Shown here piece after piece: positions 11,713 to 22,193 of a DNA stretch of 64,000 bases (its first letter is position 1; every line of letters begins with the position of its first letter). Position numbers and translations under genes: made by a program. The notes under the pieces were generated by a model that was not told the DNA's origin, made no database searches, and saw only the letters and a program-made list of their open reading frames with translations. This stretch comes from Hexactinellida sp. DTS-2022 (lineage: Eukaryota; Porifera; Hexactinellida): positions 3,906,001-3,970,000 of the forward strand of contig JAPNXP010000012.1 in NCBI GenBank assembly GCA_028753945.1, in the 5' to 3' direction.

Positions 11713-12770
11713 GTGCGAGCCTTTAGCTAATTGTATGATTTCATTCGACAGCAAATCTATAATTAAAATTCAGAATTTATCGGCGGCGTACGAATACTTT
11801 TGGTAGGGCACTGTACATAGTTCGGATAATAGAGGTTGCACACTTTTGAAAAGAAAAGCTCGAGAAAGTATGAGAGTAATTAGATTTTGAACGAGAGTAT
11901 TTGGTTTGAACCATAATAGGACAGTAAAGTAACGGTATCCACGAAGAATATGTTTCCTTGTCCTAGATGCGCCTTTGCAGCAGGCCCTGACTATGTATTT
12001 CAGCAGCGTCCCAGGATTGAAATCCTGAGCCGGTCGGGCCCCAAGCCTCAACCGCGCTAACCGGGGCCTGGCCCCGTCTGGCCCCTACCTGGCTACGCCA
12101 CTGTTGTACACCCATTAAATGTCATACTGTTGACAAAGAAATTACTTGAGGAGACACCTTACAATAAATATTCCTACAATTAGTTTTTAACTTAGTCACT
12201 TTAAATTTGTGCCACCTGTGCCACAAATGGAACATGGTAGGAATATGCAGGCCACTTTTGAAAAGTCGACGGCCCCAATTGCCCCAAACATTTAGCATAA
12301 CAAGCAATCAACCAAACTTGGAAAATTAATAAGTTAATAAGTCACATAAGATACTAATCACAAAATCGGCCACTTAGATATAAAAATTCGCTACTCACAG
12401 TACTCAGTATTAAAATTTGTGTAAATTGTATTGATCCTTAATTAATAATGAATTATAATAATAAAATACTATACTATAACGAAGGTTAGGTTAATTCGTA
12501 TAAATAAATAATAATTAAATACGTGTATGAATGAAAAGGAAGAGCTTGGATGATCTTAATTAACTGCTTAATAATAGCCTCTAATTACCACATCAACGAT
12601 AAATAGCATATAGTGATTTCAATATCTAATAATAGACACCCATGAGAATTATATTAAAATGGAAACGCGATTGGCCTAGGCGAAACGCGTTTGGCGTCTT
12701 TTCTCAGGCGAAACGCGTTTGGCCTAGGCGAAACGCGTTTCGCCTGGAAACGCATTTGGCCTGCAACATA

Positions 12771-13977
12771 TACAATGGATTAAATAAAATATAATAATAT
12801 AAGGAATTTGTTGACTTTACTCAAATCACCGTGGATAACATTGCTAAAATAAATAGCTAATAATATAATTTATTATCAATACATAATGAATGAATGGCAT
12901 TATACTCAAGATGGTTTATGATAGAAACTATCTTCAAATTAATCTACCGTTCCTTGTGACTAGAATCAATTAACAAATGGTTCTTGTCACCTTGAGGCGT
13001 TGATGACTTGGCGAAAAAAAATCCAAAATTGCAGCCTGTGCCGACAGCATGTTCCTTTGGAGGCACAATCAATAAACAAACAACAAAATATAGTGCCACC
13101 AATGGAACATGCGTCGGCACAGGCTGCAATTTTGTATTTTGTATTTTTTATTTTTTCTCCGTAGCAGGTGCCCTGGCCACACCTGTATACATTGAGGGCT
13201 GAAACTTGGCATGTAGTTGCGGAGTGAGCGTCTAATTTGCACCTGGGGTTACGATTTTTTATCAAATGATTTCAACACCTATTTAAACTAATTATGGCTC
13301 ATAACATGAAATAATTAATATTGAGCATGATAAAATTTACATGTACGGATAGAGAATTAAATTCTACACCTTTTCACAGTGCACGAATTTTTAAATTGGG
13401 TTTCGTTAGTGCCACAATAGAGTTGCAAGTTTCCTTTGTTTACTAACACTTCAGTTCCTTTGAAAGTGTTAAATCTAATTCTATTGTTTCAACTTGTAAT
13501 AAATTTATTGATTTAACTTGTTAAATATTTCACTATTGTTTAACTTGCGATAATTACATTGATTTAACTTGTGAATTCGAGCTGGCTTCTATTTAATTGT
13601 AGTATTACTATACAATGGATTAAATTAAATTATATTATATAAGGAATTTATTGACTTTACTCAACTCACCGTGGATAACATTGTTAAAATAAATAACTAA
13701 TAGTATAATTTATTATCAATACATAATGAAAGAATGGCAATAAACTCAAGATGGTTTATGATAAAAACAAACTTCAAATTTATCTACCGTTCCTTGTGAC
13801 TCGGACCAATTAACAAATGGTTCTTGACACCTTGGGCGTTGATGACTTGGCGAAAAAAAATCCAAAATTGCAGCCTGTGCCGACAGCATGTTCCTTTGGA
13901 GGCACTATCAATAAACCACCACCAAAATATAGTGCCACCAAAGGAACATGCGTCGGCACAGGCTGCAATTTTGGATT
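12771..13977 (-). repeat. Two reverse-oriented copies of the array unit
   Basis: On the minus strand this is one full and one partial type-II unit of the family that forms the array from 39973. Hairpins lie at about 13021-13137 and 13860-13975. Bodies carry the TTATCCACGGTG, ATCCATTGTATAG and CCCCAGGTGCAAATTAGACG blocks. The outermost hairpin joins directly to the flank module at 13978-14058. The other end stops at element B, at the TA of the ATCCATTGTATAG block, so B or a rearrangement truncated it. Confidence 0.8.
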
Positions 13978-14058
13978 TTGAATATTGAAATTCTAGTTAT
14001 TAAAATTAAACATTGGGGAAGTGCAATCAGAAGGAGCACACTCCCATCCCGTCTGTGA
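13978..14058 (-). repeat. Flank module shared with 39112-39192
   Basis: On the minus strand it reads ACCCCTCACAGACGGGATGG and runs straight into an array-family hairpin. The same ~80 bp, in the same relative orientation, lies about 780 bp upstream of the first hairpin of the large array. It may be a terminal part of the element that gave rise to the array. Confidence 0.65.
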
Positions 14059-14547
14059 GGGGTTTTTTTATTAATAAAAATCATGATTTAAATCAAAAAT
14101 CTGATTTAAATACAAAATCCGATTTTTTTAATTTAAATCGGATTTATTTATTTAAGAAATTACTTATATAGAGCTGAGCTTTGTAGAGTTCAGTTTTTCA
14201 CTATGTGTATTCATGCACTGAGAAAGGTCAGTTTTTTCCAGAGTTTGAAATTGACCTTTAGAAAGTAAGCCTGGGCTTTTAGTATGGGAAAAAATCTGAA
14301 CTCTACAAAGCTCAGCTCTATATAAGGATTCCCTTTATTTAAATCGGATTTATTATTTTAATCAAATTTTTTATGTCTATTGTTTTTGCGAAAAGAATAA
14401 ATTACATTGATAATGATTCATTATCAATGTAATTAATTATTAGCCAAATAATATACGCCAGTGTAATATATATTGCGAGAAAATAACAATTACAATCAAA
14501 TAATCTGATTTTTGATTTTTTTTTTAATCTTGATTTTTATCAACCCT
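14048..14547. mobile_element. AT-rich foldback MITE
   Basis: An inverted-repeat element whose ends carry ATAAAAATCATGATT and AATCTTGATTTTTAT, with many AAATC(A/C)GATTT blocks and an internal inverted pair, GAGCTGAGCTTTGTAGAGTT against AACTCTACAAAGCTCAGCTC. It sits immediately upstream of the duplicated intron/exon block of the Myb gene. Limits are approximate. Confidence 0.55.
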
Positions 14548-14550
14548 GCG

Positions 14551-14738
14551 AGTCAGCCCTTTAAGATAATACTAATCCTAATTACTTAATTTCTGTTCCT
14601 TTAATTATTAGCAAGTTCTGTTAGCAACATGTTTGCGACTTACTAGTATTGCCTACTCGAGTTTATTAACAGTTTGTTTAATTCCAGGTACCGATTGATG
14701 AAATACGTTCAGCTATTCCTCGTGAAACAACTACAAAC
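14551..14738 (+). repeat. Intron/exon duplication, copy 1
   Basis: 188 bp nearly identical to 16981-17165, with about six differences including a 3-bp indel. It covers the last ~137 bp of an intron, its CAG acceptor and the first ~51 bp of an exon. The copies start at AGTCAGCCCTTTAAG and end at ACAACTACAAAC. Confidence 0.9.
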
Positions 14739-17468
14739 TCCGAGTACGACTACTCCAGCATTGAGTCAGATAGCGCTACACTATCTTCACAACATTCAGT
14801 ATGCTCATGGCCTACTTAATATACGGCTAGATATGTCACCGAGAAGGCCATAAAACGAGAAGGCCAGTTTCAAATTTTCATTTTAGGATAAACTATGCCT
14901 CCTATTGTTGTTATTTGGGTTGTATATGGGGTAATCAACCATTGCGAGTCCATTAGAACCACTTTTGAGAATATCAGATTTGTGGTTAAGCTGTTTAGGC
15001 GCAATTTAATGATGACGGTAACAATTTATGGTAAAATGAAAAAAAATTCAAATATCATAAATTTCAGTTTCTTCCTATTTTCTAATAATTTTATAATAGG
15101 AATACTAATATAGGGATATATTTCATACCCCAAAGACTACTAAATCACAAAATGGCGACATTTTAAAAAAAATTAAAAATTATTAAGCAACCACATGCTA
15201 AAATACAAGTAGTATCCGAATTAAAACTTACTCTTTTCGTACATAAAACGTTTATAATTGCTGGTTTATATATATTCATTCTCATTATATATTCGGAAAA
15301 TGTATTCTAAGTATATTAGCAAATTATTTTCATTTTCTCGCAGTTCTTTAGACTCGAATTTTACATTTTTGTATATTTGTGGTGTCATCATTAAATGGCG
15401 CCTAAACAGCTTAACCACAAATCTGAGATTCTCAAAAGTGGTTCTAATGAACTCGCAATGGTTGATTACCCCATATACAACCCAAATAACAACAATAGGA
15501 GGCATAGTTTATCCTAAAATGAAAATTTGAAACTGGCCTTCTCGTTTTATGGCCTTCTCGGTGACATATCTAGCCGTATATTAAGTAGGCCATGGTATGC
15601 TATACTTTAATACAGTCAACTTCCGTTATAAGCGGAGTTCGATCTTAAAAGAGTTCATACCAAAGCTGATTTCGTTGTAACCGGAGTTCATTATAAGCAG
15701 AATTCGTTATAACCTGAGTTCGTTATAACCGGATTAAAATCAATAGCTTATAATCTATATGGGAAATAAATGATTCCTTATATCCATTTCGTGGTAAACG
15801 AAGTTTTGATCATGAAATATAAAGATTTCTGGACCATTGAACTACTTCGTTATAAGCAGGTACTTCGTTATATCCGACTTGGTTATAACGGGAGTTGACT
15901 GTAGTATTCATTGGTTATCTAGTGTGATTATAACATGTAACGCAGATACATACAGCCGTATATACTGTATATATAATTTTATCGACTCTCTGCGTCTAGG
16001 CTGGCAGCAACCTGATCACTGGAGAGACTGCAACAGACCTACACACAGAGCACAATGCAATTAGTATTGGAAATAGGACTTGTCCTAACTTTAAACCTAA
16101 GCGGATTAAATTAATTAAAACATTACCAGAAGAAAAAGGGATACTAACATATATAAAACAACAACAACAACAACAACAACAAAATACTCACAAATTAATA
16201 ACCGATGTATTTAAGAAACCCAAGCCATTCATACCATGGACAGTCCAAGAAGACCAATTGCTCGTTATCGGAGTAAGCAAGTATGGGACACGTTGGAATA
16301 AAATACACACAAATTCTAACTTCCTTTTTTCTCGAACTCCGGCTGCACTCTGCGGTAAATATCAAATCCTCAAGAAAAATGGAGAATATTCTAGATATTT
16401 ACGCGAATTTCGCAAGAATGCTGGATCCAAGTCTCATGAACAATCAGAACCGGAAGAATATAATTCTGATAAGGTATAGGTATACTCCCATTTATTTCTA
16501 TAACCAGAGATGGCCTGCAATGTTTATTTTATCTAAAATAGTTAAACCCTCAGTCCCCTCCAAGATACCTCAAATCTCTTTATTTAATATTTGAAACCTG
16601 TTCCAGCTCTCCATAATCTGTAACATCTTCTACATTGTTTATACATATTATTCCGATGACTAAATCTGTTTAAATTAACTTTATAAACAAACGAGTGCTT
16701 ATTTGAAACTTGGACCAGGACACAGGTGTGGACGTTTTAGGAATTGTAGTATTTACTAGTTGGGAGAAGTATATTAGGAAGCTTGAATTTGGTTTGAAAC
16801 TTGTTTTTTTCAGTGTACTCGTCCTCGAAATTTAGGTGCGATAGAAGATAGGAATTACTTATATATCGACCAATATATTATTTTCAGGCAATGACAAGAT
16901 AATTTTCTTAGCATCATAATTTCCTTTGCGAAACAAGGTTTTTGTATTGAAAATGTGTTGATCGATATTTGAGTAAGCTCAGTCAGCCCTTTAAGATAAT
17001 ACTAATCCTAATTACTTAATTTCTGTTCCTTTAATTATCAGCAAGTTCTGTTAGCAACATGTTTGTGACTTACTATTGCCTACTCGAGTTTATTTACAGT
17101 TTGTTTAATTCCAGGCACCGATTGATAAAATACGTTCAGCTATTCCTCGTGAAACAACTACAAACAGTAACGCACTTAAAGCTACATCAGATAGTTTGAC
17201 TATTCCCGCCAATTCGGAAGAAAGCAGACTTCGCAACAAATCTCTATTACATTCTACGCCCGACCATAAATACAGAGACAGGCCTAGGAATTTCTGGACT
17301 AGGAATGAGATTAACAATCTCATGAGAGGTCGTGAGCGGTTTGGGAACGATTGGGATGCTATTTTGAAGAATTACTCTTTTAGTTCACGCAGAACTGTCG
17401 TGTCACTGAGTAAAAAGTACCATAAGCTCTTAAAGAGGTCAGGAGATAGTTTTTTCAATGATATTTAA
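14688..17468 (+). CDS. Two-Myb (telobox-like) DNA-binding protein, 3' part of gene
   Basis: Three exons are visible in one phase: 14688-14798, 16000-16473 and 17115-17468, 312 codons in all. The 5' exons are not found and may lie beyond the upstream repeats. The second exon has (Gln)8 at 16159-16182 and a Myb/SANT domain from about 16228 (PWTVQEDQLLVIGVSKYG..W..I). The last exon has a second one from about 17290 (FWTRNEINNLM..FG.DWDAIL). The helix-3 regions, RTPAALCGKYQIL and RTVVSLSKKYHKLLK, and the spacing after Trp resemble the TRF1/TRF2 telobox, although the canonical VDLKDKWR motif is absent. The start of the last exon repeats the start of the first visible exon. By family, a nuclear DNA-binding protein; a telomere role is inference. 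The first visible intron holds two MITEs. Confidence 0.65.
14806..15594. mobile_element. 789-bp foldback MITE, second copy
   Basis: Same family and length as 1103-1891, in the opposite orientation. It is flanked by GTATGCT at 14799-14805 and 15595-15601. The target includes the GT of the splice donor after the exon at 14688-14798, so the duplication leaves a donor-like GTATGCT on both sides of the element. Confidence 0.85.
15613..15901. mobile_element. pogo/Tigger-type MITE
   Basis: A 289-bp element with ends CAGTCAACTTCCGTTATAAG and CTTGGTTATAACGGGAGTTGACTG, the right one ending GTTGACTG, flanked by TA. Internal GTTATAA(C/G)C(G/A)GAGTTC motifs repeat. It lies in the intron before the first Myb exon. 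Confidence 0.85.
16981..17165 (+). repeat. Intron/exon duplication, copy 2
   Basis: Partner of 14551-14738. It covers the 3' part of the last intron and the first 17 codons of the last exon of the Myb gene. A direct duplication 2.4 kb apart within one gene. Confidence 0.9.
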
Positions 17469-17699
17469 GACCAATACTTCCTTCCATCTAAATGACTACT
17501 ATTTGGTTTGATTCGTAATTACACTGTGATCATTTGATTATAATACCATAAATATATATTGTCTAGGTACACCCACTGAGGCTAGGGAATGTCTTCCTAC
17601 AGTTACCACTTACCAGATGTATTGTTTAGAGACTCCCTTTAAGCGATATAATACAAATGAATGTGAAAATAACTGTTTTCTTAATACGGTTCTTGTAAT

Positions 17700-19724
17700 A
17701 TGAGTGAGTGTGAAGTTGGCAGCGAAATTGGACAAAAAAATCGAGCACACTTTCACACGCCATAATTTTGTGTCCAGAGCAAATAGAGAAGTGTCATTTG
17801 GAATATAACAATACCAGCCTAGGAGGTTTTTGTCATTCTAACGACATTGCAGTCGAATGGCTATTACCCACTCCCATCAGAGTGGACCATGGGTCGATGG
17901 GTCATGGGTCACTTAAATCGATGGCATGGGTCACGGCTCTGTGACCCATGACCCATGACCCATTTGGAATTTCGATGTTCGTCCAGTTATAGTACGAATC
18001 AAATTAACCCAGAAACATTACAGGGTATTTCTTTGGTAATGGAACTTAGAAGTCTACCAAAAGTAATTGATTTACAAGGTTAATACATATATTGTAAGTT
18101 GCATTGTGTTACATAATGTTTAGATATTAAAAATAGATATTTAAATAGGTCAATGGGTAACACGATGGGTCAAAGCGTTACTCGATGGGTCATGGGTCAA
18201 TGGGTCAATGGGTCATGGGTCACAGATGCGATGGGTCAGATGGGTCATGGGTCACCAATGTTGACCCATGGTCCACTCTGTCCCACACCCAAAGTATTGC
18301 ATAACTATAGTTTTCCGACACAAAAAGTCATGTCTAATAATACAGGTATTCAAGATTACTGGATATAAATTTGCCGTATAAGTGATAGCTTATTTCAAAC
18401 CGATTTCTAAACTTTACAGTCTAGAGTGAAAAGTATCTTAATGAATTGGATCAAATTCTTCTATGTAACTATCATTCATCACATTCTCTACTGTGTTGAC
18501 TTTTGTCACTGGTTGAAAATGACTGAAATATAAACGCAAATACAACCTTCTCTCAGTTAAATCCTGTACATTTTTTTGTCATTGAACCCATAGCCTGAAA
18601 ATTTGTTCCAGCAACGATTTACATCTTTGAATATAAAAAAATATCCGTTTTAAGGAGTTGAGCTGCTAAAAACAATTCTAAGTCAGTCCCCCACGATCCT
18701 ATTCGACCCATCAAACTTACAATTATAAATTCTTCTATTGTATTACAATGTTTCTCAGGAAGTAATTCGTATTTTGCTGTGCAATAGCTCGTACATTATT
18801 ATTTTTCATATTGGTAACTAACAACTCTCTAAATTATTTATGATAATGATCTGTGCCAGTTACAACATAAAATAGAGAACTAAAGAGACAATTTCCATCG
18901 GGCGATACTCGCTTTTCCTTTGATGGAGCTAACTTTCTAATCTCTAAACTTTTATCAAAAGCCTCATTCTCATAAATGACTTCAAGAAAGTATATAAACA
19001 TAAATTCTTTACATTTCTGGCGCTGCCAATCAGAATTTCCGTGAGAAAATTGTCCGTGATCATAAAAAAATTACATCACATACTACTAGATCGGAAATAC
19101 TATCATCACTTTGCATATCATTGTGAATGATTTCTGATATTTTTGTATTCTTGAACTTTCTCCTTCTTCTTATTTTCTTTTTTTGCTCAGGTTTAGTGAG
19201 TTTCTTTTGTTTCGTATTTATTTCACTAAACTTTTTGTTTTGGACAATTGATATTGTTTGAAATAACTTCGCTTTCTCTTGCGTCTTTTCCAGATTTCTC
19301 GATTTGTGTGTTATCGCTTTCCATCTTTAACTTGGTTCTCTTCAGCACCTTGGTGCTAATTGGAAGAAAATCAAAATCGAATGCTTTAATTCTACCTTAT
19401 ATTCCTTAATAAATTTTTCTTATAAAGTCACCTGGCCTCAATTTTATTTCGTCTTTCAAAATATTATCTTTATCAATTTTCATACAATTTTCCACAATAA
19501 AGTTCGTAAATTGACATATAACTTTCCAGTGAATAATTTTTTTGAAAATATCACCCTGTACTACTGAGCAGTCAGATTGAGATGAAATTAAAATGACAGA
19601 AACCTCCTGGGTAGGTATTGTTATATTCCAAATGACACCTCTCTATGTCCCTTGGACTCAAAATTATAGCACGTGAAGGTGTGCTCAATTTTTTTGTCAA
19701 ATTTCGCTGCCAACTTCACACTCA
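17700..19724. mobile_element. MULE-like element, 2.0 kb, 10-bp target duplication
   Basis: Long inverted ends (about 150 bp each: ATGAGTGAGTGTGAAGTTGG at 17700 and its counterpart ending near 19724), flanked by TTCTTGTAAT at 17690-17699 and 19725-19734. The 10-bp duplication and long inverted repeats fit the Mutator/MULE superfamily. A smaller ATGGGTC-repeat element (17878-18280) is nested inside. On the minus strand about 19085-19235 reads as a Lys/Arg-rich stretch (QKKLTKPEQKKKIRRRR), possibly an eroded coding remnant. No intact transposase is present. Confidence 0.75.
17878..18280. mobile_element. Foldback element packed with ATGGGTCA repeats
   Basis: A 403-bp element with ends CAGAGTGGACCATGGGTC and GACCCATGGTCCACTCTG. 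The outer thirds consist largely of tandem ATGGGTCA (or TGACCCAT) heptamers/octamers facing each other; the middle is AT-rich. It is nested in the MULE-like element. The target duplication is unclear. Confidence 0.75.
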
Positions 19725-19734
19725 TTCTTGTAAT

Positions 19735-20705
19735 TATCCTTTAAATTATGACAAATATTGCTTTTCTTTACAAACTGTTCAATTAACCCACACTTTATTT
19801 ACGTACATATGCTCTAATGTCTAGAGCTGAGCTATTAATTAAAAAGTACTCAGACAGAACGTACATTTCTACGCATTGGCGCGTATCAGCATTGTGGATT
19901 TTTATTTTTAACGATGTTCAACTCTTTTTTATAATTCACTATACCTGGCATGGGTCACTAGGAGGCAAGATAGTTACTATATGAAGTAACTGCCTTTAGG
20001 TGATTGAATCTCAAATATGGTAAACGACTGTTTATAAAGCGAGACTATTTGAATTGTAAATTAACATGTCCAGTAGGAATTATGGCTCTTAGTTTTTGAC
20101 TTTGATCGTGTCAATTAATTAAGCAAAATTCATCTACTAGCAAAAACGTTGAAGTAGTAAGTTGTTGTCGCCGACAGGGCCGGGAAGTAGACTTTGTGTT
20201 TGGTCATGGGAGTGCCAACATGGCACAAACCCAACTTCCAACTAGATACATTTGGTAGTGGATAGAACCAATGTAATATTATAACTTGTTTTCGTGAATA
20301 CCTGTCAAATGAGTCATGAACCTTACTCTGAAAACTTACCATATGAATTGGCTCCGACTACAGATATGATCGACATTTGAAAACAAATTAATTGCATTAA
20401 TTGACCTTTTGTTTATATAAGTAATTTTTTTTACTAATGTCAACCCCTTCTTCGCCTTCCGGGTCAGACAGCAGGAAGTTTAAGCAACAGCAAACTCTAT
20501 TGACGAGCTTGTTTACTTGTGATTTGTGGCTGAGATAGTCAATAATGCGATCATAAGCGGAAAGTTATCTAAAAATTCCTAAAATTCTGGGGGGGCGAGA
20601 CCTGTCAATTATCGGTTGTACATATTACAACTATGGGGCCTAATTGTAAATTTGGGGGGGGGCGCCCCCCCACTTTTCCGCCCATGAATGCGATATATAT
20701 ATATA
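19735..20705. other. Gene-less stretch
   Basis: No convincing exon on either strand. It contains homopolymer G/C runs around 20589-20670 (GGGGGGCG ... CGCCCCCCC), which look like the ends of a small GC-rich MITE, and an (AT)n tract just before 20705. Confidence 0.4.
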
Positions 20706-21475
20706 CAGTCTATTCGCTAAACTGGGACACGTTTGTTCCAGGTCTCTTGTCCCAATTAACCGAAATTTTTATGTAAAGTAGGGATCTATTAACGATTTAC
20801 AACAATTTCAGTTTTAAACCTGTTATAACCCCTTGAGGTTATAACAGTCCCTTGAGGAGACGACCCCTTGAGGCCAGCGGCGGCGCCAGGGCGCCGCCGC
20901 TGGGGGGGCACCAGATGGACAAACCTGAACCCAGGGGGGCACACCTTTTTAGAAAAAAACTCAGGAATTCATAGTTTCCGTCGAGACTCGAGAATCCACA
21001 AATTTTCCCAGTAAAGTATAGAAAACTAATCCCAATTTTCCCAAAACTCCAAGAATCGCAAGCCCCCCCCCCGCGCCCCCCCCCCCCCCCGGCGCCGCCA
21101 CTGCTTGAGGATACTCTCTCACACCCATAGTATAGTATGAACCTCAATATTCAGTGGACCGTTTGGAAATATCCCTGAACCACAAGGTCTTATTCTCTGC
21201 TAAATTTAAATTTACGGGGATCAATAAGAAAATAGACCCTATTTAGATATTTTGTTATACGTTTATCAGAATTGATCAAGATTATTTAAAAAATTTCGAT
21301 CAATTTGAATTTTCTTTTGAGCGAGGACCTATTTTGAATCCAATTTGTTGAGTTTGTCCCGATTAACCAAAATATTTTAGTATTAGCTTAAATGGAAAGG
21401 ATTCGGTTCTTGGGGAGTTATCCCAATTAAGCGGTTGTCCCTATTAACCGGTGTCCAATTAAGCGGAGTTTACTG
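20706..21475. mobile_element. pogo/Tigger-like element carrying a nested MITE
   Basis: The left end CAGTCTATTCGCTAAACTGG (preceded by TA) pairs with the right end, AATTAAGCGGAGTTTACTG. Internal GTCCC(A/T)ATTAACCG motifs point inward. A TA is visible on the left only. A GC-rich MITE (20875-21103) is nested inside. No transposase is seen. Confidence 0.65.
20875..21103. mobile_element. GC-rich hAT-like MITE
   Basis: Inverted ends CAGCGGCGGCGCC and GGCGCCGCCACTG, flanked by CTTGAGGC (20867-20874) and CTTGAGGA (21104-21111), 7 of 8 matching. A long poly-C run lies before the right end. It interrupts the pogo-like element. Confidence 0.7.
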
Positions 21476-22193
21476 AATTCATACTACGTATGTAAAATTA
21501 TACGACGAATGGAAAATTTCCAATATGCAAATGGGTTGAGAGGATGCCATGTCTCTCAAGTAGATTGGAAGTCTATTTTTGGGATAATTATACTATAATA
21601 AATAGTATTTAATCAGGAGGATAATAACCTTTAATATTTTTAAAAAATTGTTCGCGTTAATTTCTTGTATTTAAAATGATTTGCTCCAAATCGCGTTAAA
21701 CTGATATAACTATGGATAGGATTGGAAAGATTTTTTCAACTCGAGAGTTGAGCCTTAATTTCCTTCGAGTTGATCTTCTATAATAAGGTATGCTACATCT
21801 TGCCGGTCAGATCCGACCGATCTGACCGGTCAACATAAGGCAACATGAAATCATAGGGGTGCCAGGCAGGCCTGGCACCCCCCAAGTTTACGCCACTGGT
21901 CGCCAACATGGATAATGGGTGAGTAATTATCACTTTTAATGTTATTAATAATTCGTGTGATATACTTTGAACAAGCAAAGTATTGTGCGTGCGGCATAAA
22001 ATGATCCCATTTTTGCCCTTGATCTCGGGATTTATGGCTAGGTTTAGAAAGCGTACTTCCTATTTGTGGGAGTGTGGGAGATCTACCTAAGCCTTGGATC
22101 CGCGTTGAAGCTATTTTGGTTATTTTGCAGTTTTTTTAATCAACTTATTATAACTACATCTATCGGCCTTCTTCCTATCGGTTTATAGCTTAT
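21476..22193. other. Spacer upstream of the first NHL gene
   Basis: No exon is recognised. Around 21800-21900 are inverted fragments (GGTCAGATCCGACC, GGTGCCAGGCAGGCCTGGCACC and CGCCACTG) that look like remains of small MITEs. A possible splice acceptor (TTTATAG) at 22182-22188 precedes the NHL start. Confidence 0.4.

Larger units (their letters stand above)
10692..12103. mobile_element. hAT-like element nested in B
   Basis: Inverted ends CAGTGGCGTAGCCAG and CTGGCTACGCCACTG, flanked by TAGTACAC and TTGTACAC (7 of 8 match). It carries a (TAA)n tract at 10919-10961, a nested GGTTAACC element (11324-11712) and a lone Tc1-type terminus near 11786-11813 (reverse of CAGTGCCCTACCAAAAGTAT). No transposase frame is visible. 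Confidence 0.7.
9264..12770. mobile_element. Foldback transposon B (3.5 kb, non-autonomous)
   Basis: The termini TATGTTGCAGGCC and GGCCTGCAACATA are inverted. The inverted repeats extend about 440 bp (9264-9710 and 12335-12770). The outer ~120 bp are tandem palindromic modules of GGCGAAACGCGTTTCGCC. The rest of the arms is AT-rich and matches closely. A (TA) junction separates it from element A. Its right end joins array-family sequence at an internal TA. A 1.4-kb hAT-like element (10692-12103) is nested inside. No transposase is visible. A short start near 9823 (MPRKMDLERWHKMM, then stop) may be an eroded coding remnant. Confidence 0.75.

Noticed and set aside
11770-12051. 93-codon minus-strand frame in the hAT-like element
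   Set aside because: Begins in a transposon terminus and matches no transposase pattern I know.
20839-21147. Gly-rich 102-codon minus-strand frame
   Set aside because: Created by poly-C and GC-rich MITE sequence.
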